Shown one piece after another: positions 7,993-13,451 of a stretch of 23,562 nt of DNA. Every line of letters starts with the position of its first letter. Position 1 is the stretch's first letter. This DNA is from a virus. Location of the stretch: positions 1-23,562 of the IMG/VR virus record IMGVR_UViG_3300030331_001954; one strand, written 5' to 3'. The position numbers and the translations under genes are program-made. The notes under the pieces are model-generated. The model was not told the origin of the DNA. It saw only the letters and a list, made by a program, of their open reading frames with translations, and ran no database searches.

Positions 7993-8007
7993 TTCACGTT
8001 TCGTGAA
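7993..8007. promoter_or_regulatory. Palindromic operator-like site, copy 2
   Basis: TTCACG-TTT-CGTGAA is identical to the core of the site at 7090-7108 and lies nine bases upstream of the -35 box at 8017. Two identical palindromes next to two similar promoters point to a shared regulator. Confidence 0.65.
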
Positions 8008-8016
8008 ATGTTTTGG

Positions 8017-8045
8017 TTGCATTATGGGACTGCATGGGATATAAT
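8017..8045 (+). promoter_or_regulatory. Promoter for the MGLDMYL-family gene
   Basis: TTGCAT at 8017-8022 and a perfect TATAAT at 8040-8045 are 17 bases apart. The spacer starts with TATGGGA (TTATGGGA with the preceding T), as in the promoters at 7122 and 9162. Transcription would begin about 30 bases before the start codon. Confidence 0.7.
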
Positions 8046-8081
8046 GGAAGAGCATAATTTTAAAATGAAAGGAGAAAAATT

Positions 8082-8522
8082 ATGGGATTAGATATGTATT
8101 TAAGAGGTGAGCAATATAACTCACCTTATCACGAGGAGATACCTCAACCGATGTTAGATGGCAAATATGCTATCTCAGATTATAAAGTTGATCTTGGTTA
8201 TTGGCGTAAACACGCCGATCTTCACGGCTATATTGTTGATAAGTTCGCAGAGGGAAAAGATAACTGTCAAGAGATCGCTTTAACACAGAAGAACTTGGAA
8301 GATATTATTGATGCCATTCGCAACGATAATTTAAAACTTGATCACTCTGGTTTTTTCTTTGGTAACTCAACCGAGTTCGGTTATTACAACGAGCCAGAAA
8401 AGAACTATGCGATCAGTTGCTTTGAAAAAGCTATCGAGTTTTTAAAGGAAGGTTTCGAGATGAAGGAAAAGCATGATTTATATATCGAGCCAAGAGGTGT
8501 CTATTATCGTGCTTCATGGTAG
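8082..8522 (+). CDS. MGLDMYL-family conserved phage protein, unknown function
   Basis: The 146-residue protein starts MGLDMYLRG after AAAGGAGAAAAATT. It has the features of a widespread phage family: the MGLDMYL start, LGYWRKHADLHGYIVDKF at about residues 46-63, a conserved DNC followed by a helical segment, and GFFFGNSTEFGYY at about 88-100, with a short Trp-containing end. Some members carry misleading enzyme names in databases; no activity is established. The gene forms its own transcription unit, between the operator/promoter at 7993-8045 and the terminator at 8543-8568. Confidence 0.85.
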   Translation: MGLDMYLRGEQYNSPYHEEIPQPMLDGKYAISDYKVDLGYWRKHADLHGYIVDKFAEGKDNCQEIALTQKNLEDIIDAIRNDNLKLDHSGFFFGNSTEFGYYNEPEKNYAISCFEKAIEFLKEGFEMKEKHDLYIEPRGVYYRASW

Positions 8523-8542
8523 AAAGGAGGAGAACCAAAATC

Positions 8543-8568
8543 AAGAGAGCTTCGGCTCTCTTTTTTTT
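8543..8568 (+). terminator. UUCG-loop terminator after the MGLDMYL-family gene
   Basis: A perfect 8-base stem AAGAGAGC/GCTCTCTT closes a TTCG loop and runs directly into a T tract. Confidence 0.92.
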
Positions 8569-8581
8569 GTTGCAGCACCCT

Positions 8582-8679
8582 TCTCTTTTTTTTCTTCTGT
8601 CGAAGGTTCGCAGACAAAAATCGCAAAGGATCGCAAGGCGACCACTCCGTTTCCTTTGCGATGTCAAGAAATTTTTTTT
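8582..8679. repeat. Long direct repeat, copy B, with conserved-loop hairpin
   Basis: This is the second copy of the unit at 7876-7982. The same 11-base stem, 8620-8630 with 8652-8662, encloses a 21-base loop beginning TCGC-AAG-GCGA, so the mini-hairpin is kept although its tip changed from AGA to AAG. Both copies follow a TTCG terminator and end in eight T. Read on the minus strand the stem precedes TTTTT, so B could be a back-up terminator for the leftward gene at 8737-9153. Confidence 0.85.
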
Positions 8680-8705
8680 AAAGACGCAGATCCTTCGGAA
8701 GCAAA

Positions 8706-8750
8706 AGTTGCAGAAATTCGCAGAGCGATCACTTCGTTATTTCTGCAACT
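8706..8750 (-). terminator. Conserved-loop hairpin C, probable terminator of the nuclease gene
   Basis: A perfect 12-base stem, 8706-8717 with 8739-8750, encloses the 21-base loop 8718-8738. On the minus strand the stem is followed by TTTT, and the TAA of the nuclease gene (8739-8737) lies at the end of the first arm. The loop matches those of copies A and B (TCGCAGAGCGA then YCACTTCG) although the stem sequence is unrelated to theirs. Confidence 0.65.
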
Positions 8751-9153
8751 GTTCCACTCTTTGATTTGCAAGAGCCAGGACTATATCTAAAGTTCCAGAA
8801 GCAATAAATCCTTCGGTCGAGGGGGACAGAGAAGGGTTGCAAGGTTGGGACGCAAGAAACTTGCAGAGCGAACCACCTTCAAACAAATATAGAAGCGAGG
8901 TTGAAGGGTGTCGAACCAAGAAAAAAGAAACATAATTATTAGCTTGTATCCTCAAATGCGTTGATATTTGGGACAACTCAACCTTAAATTTGTTTCCTTT
9001 TGTTGGCGATTTTAACTCAATAAATAATGGTAGTTTTTTATTAATTATTATTACATCAGTAAAACCAGAATTAAATTTGTTTTCTATTTTTTGAATAAAA
9101 GTATTTGGTGGTAACTGCTTTTTTATATTCAAAAAAAATTGCTTTTCTTTCAT
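8737..9153 (-). CDS. PD-(D/E)XK / VRR-NUC-like nuclease, 138 residues
   Basis: The N-terminal hundred residues have the layout of a small restriction-like nuclease: Glu24, then SGFTDVIII with Asp33, then PLFIELK with Glu46 and Lys48, then a helix with LSQISTHLR (Gln62, His66). This resembles VRR-NUC domain proteins of marine phages that are likely Holliday-junction or flap nucleases. Residues after about 100 look unrelated to the domain and are encoded partly by the repeat-rich DNA at 8737-8880, so the tail may be a recent extension. It is the only minus-strand gene in this early region, and its 3' end overlaps hairpin C. Confidence 0.7.
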   Translation of the reverse strand: MKEKQFFLNIKKQLPPNTFIQKIENKFNSGFTDVIIINKKLPLFIELKSPTKGNKFKVELSQISTHLRIQANNYVSFFLVRHPSTSLLYLFEGGSLCKFLASQPCNPSLSPSTEGFIASGTLDIVLALANQRVEQLQK

Positions 9154-9161
9154 TTTATCGC

Positions 9162-9190
9162 TTGACCTTTATGGGATTTTATGAGATAAA
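9162..9190 (+). promoter_or_regulatory. Promoter for the small-gene operon
   Basis: CTTGACC gives a strong -35 box (TTGACC at 9162-9167), with GATAAA at 9185-9190 after a 17-base spacer. The spacer contains TTTATGGGATT, the same block as in the promoters at 7122 and 8017. No TTCACG palindrome is seen upstream of this one. It lies just upstream of the divergent nuclease gene's start region. Confidence 0.6.
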
Positions 9191-9230
9191 TAATTAAGGC
9201 ATAATTTAATTTTAACAGAAAGGTTATAAA

Positions 9231-9356
9231 ATGGAAGACGTAAACTCAAATTTAAAAAATCAAGAATGGTTTTTAAGTGGTTTGTATGTTTTACAAATCA
9301 TTGTTGAAGAGCAAGAAGAAACAAAAGAATATATAAGGGGGAAAAAATGGCAATAG
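9231..9356 (+). CDS. Very small acidic protein, 41 residues
   Basis: MEDVNSNLKNQEW is preceded by AGAAAGG at a good distance and follows the promoter at 9162-9190. The product is a single acidic amphipathic helix followed by a basic end. Its stop overlaps the next gene by ten bases, and the next gene's Shine-Dalgarno (AAGGGGG) lies inside it. This fits translational coupling. No family is recognised; a leader-peptide role is possible. Confidence 0.55.
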   Translation: MEDVNSNLKNQEWFLSGLYVLQIIVEEQEETKEYIRGKKWQ

Positions 9357-9634
9357 ATATTATTGTAACTGCTAAAGAGTGGAGAGACAAAACTTATGGA
9401 AATAGTTATTTTTCTGCACAGATTGAAAGCACCAAAGATAGCAAGGTTTATAATTTGCCTATGCAATACGGATATGGCGATCAATTCAAACACGAAGCTA
9501 TAAAATTTTTAAGAGAAAATAATTTAATCTTTCAAGGTAGGGTTTGGGCATTTTCAGATTTACCAATTAAATTTATTAAAATACCGAACTGCAAAAAGAG
9601 AGAGGTTATAGAATTTGGAGGAGAGTATCAATGA
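9347..9634 (+). CDS. Small conserved phage protein with YGYGDQF motif, 95 residues
   Basis: The protein reads as a short beta-rich domain, with NSYFSAQIES at about residues 18-27 and LPMQYGYGDQFKHEAIKFL at about 37-55. The pattern Y-F-S-x-n-I followed by a YGYGDQ segment and a helix resembles small hypothetical proteins common in marine phages; that is a recollection, not a search. No catalytic residues are evident. It starts after AAGGGGGAAAAA, inside the end of the 41-residue gene, and its stop overlaps the next ATG by four bases. Confidence 0.75.
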   Translation: MAIDIIVTAKEWRDKTYGNSYFSAQIESTKDSKVYNLPMQYGYGDQFKHEAIKFLRENNLIFQGRVWAFSDLPIKFIKIPNCKKREVIEFGGEYQ

Positions 9635-10098
9635 AAGCATATCTAATTGATCCGATTAATAAAATAGTTTCCGTTGTTGATTACAACGGAGACTATCAAA
9701 CCATTAATAAACTTATAAATTCGCAAAGGGGATTTGATGCAGTTTATGGTTTTAGAAATGAAGACACATTGTATGTTGATGACGAAGGCTTATTAAGAAA
9801 AGAAAATTATGGCTTTGAATTTACATACGATAACGGACACGTTGCACCTTTAATGGGCAAGGCTTTAGTTTTAGGTACAGATGCAGAGGGCGAAAGTGTT
9901 GCAGTTAAAAGCACGTTGGAAGAAGTTGAAAGTAAAATTAGATGGATTGGCAAAGTTCAAATCTATCATGGACAAACTGGTTTTGAGATTGTCCCAATAG
10001 AAGCAGATGTAGAGGAAGCAAAGAACTCTATAATAAGAGAAGAAGTTAATAAAAAAATATCTAAAATATTTAACAAAGGAGGAAAAAATGACAGTTGA
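9631..10098 (+). CDS. DUF3846-like phage protein, 155 residues
   Basis: It starts MKAYLIDPINKIVSVVDYNG, has TLYVDDEGLL at about residues 46-55 and LMGKALVLGTDAEGE near 74-88. This order (an N-terminal LIDP strand, VDDEGLL, then G-KALVLG) resembles phage proteins grouped as DUF3846, whose function is unknown. Residues after 120 are a charged helical tail. The start overlaps the previous stop by four bases after GGAGGAG, and the stop overlaps the next gene by eleven bases. Confidence 0.75.
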   Translation: MKAYLIDPINKIVSVVDYNGDYQTINKLINSQRGFDAVYGFRNEDTLYVDDEGLLRKENYGFEFTYDNGHVAPLMGKALVLGTDAEGESVAVKSTLEEVESKIRWIGKVQIYHGQTGFEIVPIEADVEEAKNSIIREEVNKKISKIFNKGGKNDS

Positions 10099-10291
10099 AA
10101 TTTTAGAAAAGAAAGTAATTTCGAATTATGAAAAGAAAAATGTTTCATCTTTGTATAGCGAAATTACATACATTCAAGGTCAAATTAAAGCAAATCTTGA
10201 GATGCAAATACATTTAAAAGAGGAGGAAATGAAATTGGAAGATATGAAAACCGATCTTGAAAAAGAAATCGTAGGTCTGCAAAATGACTAG
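10088..10291 (+). CDS. Small coiled-coil protein, 67 residues
   Basis: After AAAGGAGGAAAAA the protein MTVEILEKKVIS is almost entirely charged helix. Leu, Ile and Met at heptad-like spacing from about residue 20 (YSEITYIQGQIKANLEMQIH) to the end suggest a coiled coil. No family is recognised. It overlaps both neighbours, by eleven bases upstream and eight downstream, within the same operon. Confidence 0.65.
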   Translation: MTVEILEKKVISNYEKKNVSSLYSEITYIQGQIKANLEMQIHLKEEEMKLEDMKTDLEKEIVGLQND

Positions 10292-10493
10292 ACTTACAAA
10301 GTTAGTCTATAGAGTTGAGGAGGATTTAGATATCCTTCTCAATGACGAGGGCATGACAAACGATCAAGCATTTAAAGAAATAGGTAATAGACTTTATGAA
10401 GTTGATGGACTTACTTGGAAGGGTGGCTTTGTTGTTAAGATTGCAGAACAGTTAATATTAGAAAACATAGAGGAAGAAAATATATGTCAATGA
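10284..10493 (+). CDS. Small acidic hypothetical protein, 69 residues
   Basis: MTRLTKLVYRVEEDLD starts eight bases before the previous stop. The protein is acidic and mostly helical, with a central DGLTWKGGFVVKIAEQLI segment. No cysteines, membrane segment or known motif is visible. The ten-base overlap with the next frame and the shared orientation support it as one of a string of coupled small operon genes; its function is unknown. Confidence 0.6.
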   Translation: MTRLTKLVYRVEEDLDILLNDEGMTNDQAFKEIGNRLYEVDGLTWKGGFVVKIAEQLILENIEEENICQ

Positions 10494-10681
10494 CAATTAA
10501 AGAATGGAAAAAGGCAGAAGTTAAAGGCTTTGATGTTTTTCTTGAAACTGGAGTTTGTATCAGAGGTTTTAATAAATGGGATAAAAAAGCTAGGAACGAA
10601 GCAATCAAAAAATTTATTGAGATTTTACAGAATGATCAAGTTGATTTTGATTACCATGAGAATAGAACAGATGATATGTAA
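10484..10681 (+). CDS. Small hypothetical protein, 65 residues
   Basis: It begins MSMTIKEWKK; an in-frame ATG two codons later (10490) is an alternative start. The chain contains FDVFLETGVCIRGFNKWDKKARNEAIKKF, a short strand followed by a charged helix, and ends in an acidic tail. A hairpin (10691-10713) follows it and separates it from the next gene. No family is recognised. Confidence 0.6.
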   Translation: MSMTIKEWKKAEVKGFDVFLETGVCIRGFNKWDKKARNEAIKKFIEILQNDQVDFDYHENRTDDM

Positions 10682-10690
10682 TACTCAAAG

Positions 10691-10713
10691 TTAGGCATGA
10701 TCTTCGTGCCTAA
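10691..10713 (+). terminator. Intergenic hairpin, possible weak terminator or processing site
   Basis: TTAGGCATGA pairs with TTCGTGCCTAA over ten positions, with one T-G pair and a three-base loop. No real T tract follows, so partial termination or mRNA processing is more likely than full termination. Confidence 0.45.
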
Positions 10714-10750
10714 TCTTGAATATTGCAACAACAGAATGAAAGGAGATGTT

Positions 10751-11263
10751 ATGCAAATATCAAAACTAGAACTAAAAAATATTTCTTATTATAAACAAGG
10801 AAGTGAAGAAACTCCTTGTTATAATGCGACAGTATATGTCAACGGCAAAAAAGCAGTTGAAGTATCTAATGAAGGTCGTGGTGGGAGTGATAGACAATTT
10901 GCTTATCCACAATTCATGGAAGAGTGGGATAGCCACATGGGAAATTTGTTACAAACTCTTGATCAATACTGTATCAAAACATTTGGTACTAAAAAGTATG
11001 AATGGGGAGAAGTAGAGATTGATCTCGAGCATTGGTGTCAAGACAGACTTTATGATCATCTTGAGCAAAAGAAACTTAAGACCGACATGAGAACAAAATT
11101 TATTTGTGTCGATAAAGTTAAGAACGAACTTTATGCTTACAAAAAAAGAGGTGTCTCAGATGTACAGTTTCAGAACCATATGAAAAAAAATCACTCACAA
11201 GATGTTTGCTTAAACTTTTTAGAATTTGATTTAGCATGGAAACTTTATGATGGAGTTGTGTAA
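10751..11263 (+). CDS. Conserved phage protein of unknown function, 170 residues
   Basis: The frame opens at 10697 but the AAAGGAGATGTT immediately before 10751 selects MQISKLELKNI. The N-terminal half is beta-rich with CYNATVYVNGKKAVEVSNEGRGGSDRQ at about residues 24-50, a pattern (strand, NG turn, SNEG.GG.D) that I recall from uncharacterised phage proteins. The C-terminal half is helical with several Lys-rich segments. No catalytic signature is clear. Its TAA overlaps the ATG of the next small gene as TAATG. Confidence 0.75.
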   Translation: MQISKLELKNISYYKQGSEETPCYNATVYVNGKKAVEVSNEGRGGSDRQFAYPQFMEEWDSHMGNLLQTLDQYCIKTFGTKKYEWGEVEIDLEHWCQDRLYDHLEQKKLKTDMRTKFICVDKVKNELYAYKKRGVSDVQFQNHMKKNHSQDVCLNFLEFDLAWKLYDGVV

Positions 11264-11427
11264 TGAGCCAACCAAGACCAACTAGTGTAGAACTAGCAAA
11301 AGCAGTAGAAGATTTTCTTCTCCATGAACTTGATGTGGTTACGGAGAGTGATTGGTTTGATGAAGTTATAGATAAGAAAGTAACTGAAGTAATAAATAGA
11401 AAACTATTAGAATTAGGAAAGGATTAA
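11263..11427 (+). CDS. Small acidic helical protein, 54 residues
   Basis: MSQPRPTSVELAKAVEDFLL begins at a TAATG overlap with the preceding stop. The protein is acidic and predicted helical throughout, ending NRKLLELGKD. It is too short for homology by eye, but the coupled start and lack of any other frame here support it. Confidence 0.6.
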   Translation: MSQPRPTSVELAKAVEDFLLHELDVVTESDWFDEVIDKKVTEVINRKLLELGKD

Positions 11428-11429
11428 TT

Positions 11430-11609
11430 ATGGAGGATTATAAAAAGAAAGTCTTTAGTAAAGAAGATTTAGATGACTTTAAGTTTGGTATTAAGAAAGG
11501 ATTAATTCACGGAAAGATAAATGTTCGTGATATCCCACCTCTTCATTTTAAAGGTTATGAGTTTGGGGTTCATTTAAAAGAAATAATTGAAGGAGAAAAA
11601 AATGGGTAG
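11430..11609 (+). CDS. Small GLIHGK-family protein, copy 1, 59 residues
   Basis: MEDYKKKVFSKEDL is followed by FKFGIKKGLIHGK at residues 17-29 and GYEFGVHL at 42-49. The 33-residue stretch 17-49 aligns without gaps to the 70-residue product at 12102-12314, with 14 identities, so the two are probably paralogues. The function is unknown. The gene starts two bases after the previous stop and overlaps the next by eight bases; the Shine-Dalgarno of the next gene lies in its last codons. Confidence 0.65.
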   Translation: MEDYKKKVFSKEDLDDFKFGIKKGLIHGKINVRDIPPLHFKGYEFGVHLKEIIEGEKNG

Positions 11610-12009
11610 ATATTACAACGGAGATATTGAAGGTAAGTTTTGGTTTGCAGTTCAATCAAGTGATGATGCAGATTTCTTTGGTCAACAAGGAGAAGCAAGG
11701 TTTTTAAATTATTACTTTGATGCAGAGGACTTGCCGAAGATAGAAGAAGGTATCAAGAAATGCAAAAGTTATTTAGGTCGTCTTTTGAAAATATTAGATA
11801 AATTCTTTGAAGAAAATAACGGATACAATGACAAGATGTTAGTTGATTATCTAAACGACATTTATTCTTTTGAAGGTTTACCATCAAAGAAGTTTACCGA
11901 ACAAGGGGTAAAGCATTATTTAGAATGGTATGCAAGACTTGGATTAGGTAATCAAATCTTGGAATGTGTTAAAGAAAAAGGCGAGTGCCAATTCGAAGCA
12001 GAGTTATAA
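11602..12009 (+). CDS. Conserved phage protein with MGRYYNGDIEGKFWF start, 135 residues
   Basis: An upstream ATG at 11587 precedes the Shine-Dalgarno AAGGAGAAAAAA, so the start at 11602 is chosen. The N-terminus MGRYYNGDIEGKFWFAVQSS, the following DDADFF and a later NYYFDAEDL form a pattern I recall from hypothetical proteins of marine and other phages. The remainder is helical (about residues 45-110). It has no known activity. It overlaps the end of the 59-residue gene by eight bases and is followed directly by the tRNA. Confidence 0.8.
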   Translation: MGRYYNGDIEGKFWFAVQSSDDADFFGQQGEARFLNYYFDAEDLPKIEEGIKKCKSYLGRLLKILDKFFEENNGYNDKMLVDYLNDIYSFEGLPSKKFTEQGVKHYLEWYARLGLGNQILECVKEKGECQFEAEL

Positions 12010-12011
12010 TC

Positions 12012-12085
12012 GAGGGTATGTCCGAGAGGTTAGGAGATGGTCTGCAAAACCATTTACGAGGGTTCAAATCCCTCTACCCTCTCCA
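12012..12085 (+). tRNA. tRNA-Cys (anticodon GCA), CCA encoded
   Basis: A full cloverleaf is present. The acceptor is GAGGGTA/TACCCTC. The anticodon arm is ATGGT-CTGCAAA-ACCAT with GCA at 12044-12046. The T arm is GAGGG-TTCAAAT-CCCTC. The discriminator T and encoded CCA follow at 12082-12085. U73 together with a GCA anticodon is typical of bacterial tRNA-Cys. The D stem is short, about three pairs. It sits between two protein genes in the same operon and has no promoter of its own. Confidence 0.96.
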
Positions 12086-12101
12086 ATAATAGGAGTAAAA
12101 A

Positions 12102-12314
12102 ATGAAAGTTAATTTAATAGAATTGGCATTAGAAGAGCAGATTAAAGAATATAAAATTATAGAAAAATTTAAAGATGGTGTAGTAGATGGATTGATACAT
12201 GGCAAGAGAGATGATACTCAATCCCATCACTATTACAATTTAGGCTATGACTTTGGAATAGCTTTGTATAATGATCAAATAGATGAAGAGGTAAAAGATG
12301 CTCAAACATCTTGA
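12102..12314 (+). CDS. Small GLIHGK-family protein, copy 2, 70 residues
   Basis: After AGGAGTAAAAA the product MKVNLIELALEEQ contains FKDGVVDGLIHGK and GYDFGIAL, aligning gap-free over 33 residues with the 59-residue protein encoded at 11430. The conserved Gly, His, Lys and aromatic positions suggest a small fold rather than chance. It overlaps the methyltransferase start by 17 bases. The function is unknown. Confidence 0.65.
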   Translation: MKVNLIELALEEQIKEYKIIEKFKDGVVDGLIHGKRDDTQSHHYYNLGYDFGIALYNDQIDEEVKDAQTS

Positions 12315-13401
12315 TTTATGTAGTGGTATTGGTGGCTTTGCCGTAGGTTTTTCTATGGCAAAGTTATCAGAGCCTATCGCTTTTTGCGACACAGACAAGT
12401 TTTGTCAGAAAGTTCTTGCCAAAAACTTTCCAGGTATTCCAATCTATGATGATGTAAAGGAGATCGCAGATGACCCAACAAGATTTATTTCAGAACGACC
12501 AGATATCCTCACAGGTGGATATCCATGTCAAGCCTTCAGTACAAGTGGCAAAAGGCTCGGCACGGAAGACCCTAGATACATCTTTCCGTACTTGCATAAA
12601 ATTATTGAACAAGTCAGACCCACTTATTGTGTTTTCGAAAATGTTTATGGACACATCTCATTGGGACTTGACGAGGTACTCTTTGCAATGGAAAGCCTCA
12701 ACTACCATACGAGGACATTTGTACTTCCGTCTAGTGCAATCGGAGCAAGACACAAACGAGAAAGATTATGGATCATCTGTAGAAACTTGGGCGACCCCCA
12801 CGACTATGGATTCCCTACCACCGAGAAGTGCAGAGGCAACGAAAAAGATGCAAGAGGGACACAGAAAAGGTCGCAAGAGACCGAGCAATCTGAGGGAGCA
12901 AGTCGATCCGAAGACAATGGAGATGTATCCGACACCGACAACAAAAGGTTTCGGTCATGCCTCGGAGGGTCAGACAATGATGTTCAGAAGGAAAGTGGAG
13001 AACGGAGAACTGACGGAAGCAGAAGCTCAAGCCATGATGAACGGAGTGACTTTGAGACCACCGAGAATGGAAGAGTGGAATTATCCAACACCAACATCAA
13101 GTCTAAAGAAGCACAGTTACAACGGCAACAAGGACTTTTGGGAGAACCGAGTGGACAAAGGAAGACAGATGGACTTGGGAATGAAGATGTACCAAACGGA
13201 AGGAGACGGAAGGTTGAACTGCGATTGGACAGAGTGGTTGATGGGGTATCCTATTGGATGGACGAACCTAGAGGAGTCCCAAGAATAATTGTTGATCAAA
13301 AAGATAGAGCAAATAGATTGAAAGCATTGGGTAATGCTATCGTACCACAGAATGCAAAGTTAATTGGATTAGCAATAAAAAAAGAACTAGGCTTGACTTG
13401 A
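12298..13401 (+). CDS. dcm: DNA (cytosine-5) methyltransferase
   Basis: This enzyme transfers a methyl group from S-adenosylmethionine to cytosine C5 in DNA. Motif I is DLCSGIGGFAVGF (residues 6-18), motif IV GGYPCQAFS has catalytic Cys77, motif VI has ENV at 114-116, motif VIII is ARHKRERLW (150-158), and motif X is LKALGNAIVPQ (341-351). Residues about 163-300, where the target recognition region should lie, are unusually rich in Arg, Glu, Asp, Ser, Gly and Asn. The same DNA encodes a second family-like sequence in the +1 frame. The phage may use it to protect its DNA from host restriction. The ATG lies inside the end of the upstream gene, after GAGG. Confidence 0.93.
   Translation: MLKHLDLCSGIGGFAVGFSMAKLSEPIAFCDTDKFCQKVLAKNFPGIPIYDDVKEIADDPTRFISERPDILTGGYPCQAFSTSGKRLGTEDPRYIFPYLHKIIEQVRPTYCVFENVYGHISLGLDEVLFAMESLNYHTRTFVLPSSAIGARHKRERLWIICRNLGDPHDYGFPTTEKCRGNEKDARGTQKRSQETEQSEGASRSEDNGDVSDTDNKRFRSCLGGSDNDVQKESGERRTDGSRSSSHDERSDFETTENGRVELSNTNIKSKEAQLQRQQGLLGEPSGQRKTDGLGNEDVPNGRRRKVELRLDRVVDGVSYWMDEPRGVPRIIVDQKDRANRLKALGNAIVPQNAKLIGLAIKKELGLT
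12470..13288 (+). other. Overlapping +1 frame inside the methyltransferase (PTPT/EWLMG frame)
   Basis: A 272-codon open frame lies entirely inside the methyltransferase gene. Its first hundred codons overlap motifs IV-VIII and look like a shadow. From 12788 on it reads WATPTT, then YPTPTTKG, YPTPTSSL and DWTEWLMGYPIGWT near its end. These are hallmarks I associate with the C-terminal part of many phage cytosine methyltransferases. No convincing internal Shine-Dalgarno is seen, so expression would need a +1 shift near RERLWII or internal initiation. It may instead be an old frame relic. Confidence 0.4.
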
Positions 13402-13422
13402 GTATGTGTTTTAAATTATCCT
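13393..13422 (+). promoter_or_regulatory. Possible promoter at the end of the methyltransferase gene
   Basis: GCTTGACTT gives TTGACT at 13393-13398, with TATCCT at 13417-13422 after 18 bases. Transcription would run antisense through terS and then into the small genes from 14001. The -10 is only a partial match. Confidence 0.35.
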
Positions 13423-13451
13423 TAGATTGCACGGAGCAATATCGGGAATTG

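Noticed and set aside
7738-8055. A 105-codon minus-strand frame across repeat A
   Set aside because: It crosses a terminator, a hairpin and a promoter and has no ribosome site.
7876-8880. A CRISPR array
   Set aside because: The repeats are few, long, unequally spaced and contain terminators; there are no regular spacers and no cas genes.
13427-13451. A bidirectional terminator between the methyltransferase and terS
   Set aside because: Only 5-base ATTGC/GCAAT stems are present and no T tract follows on either strand.
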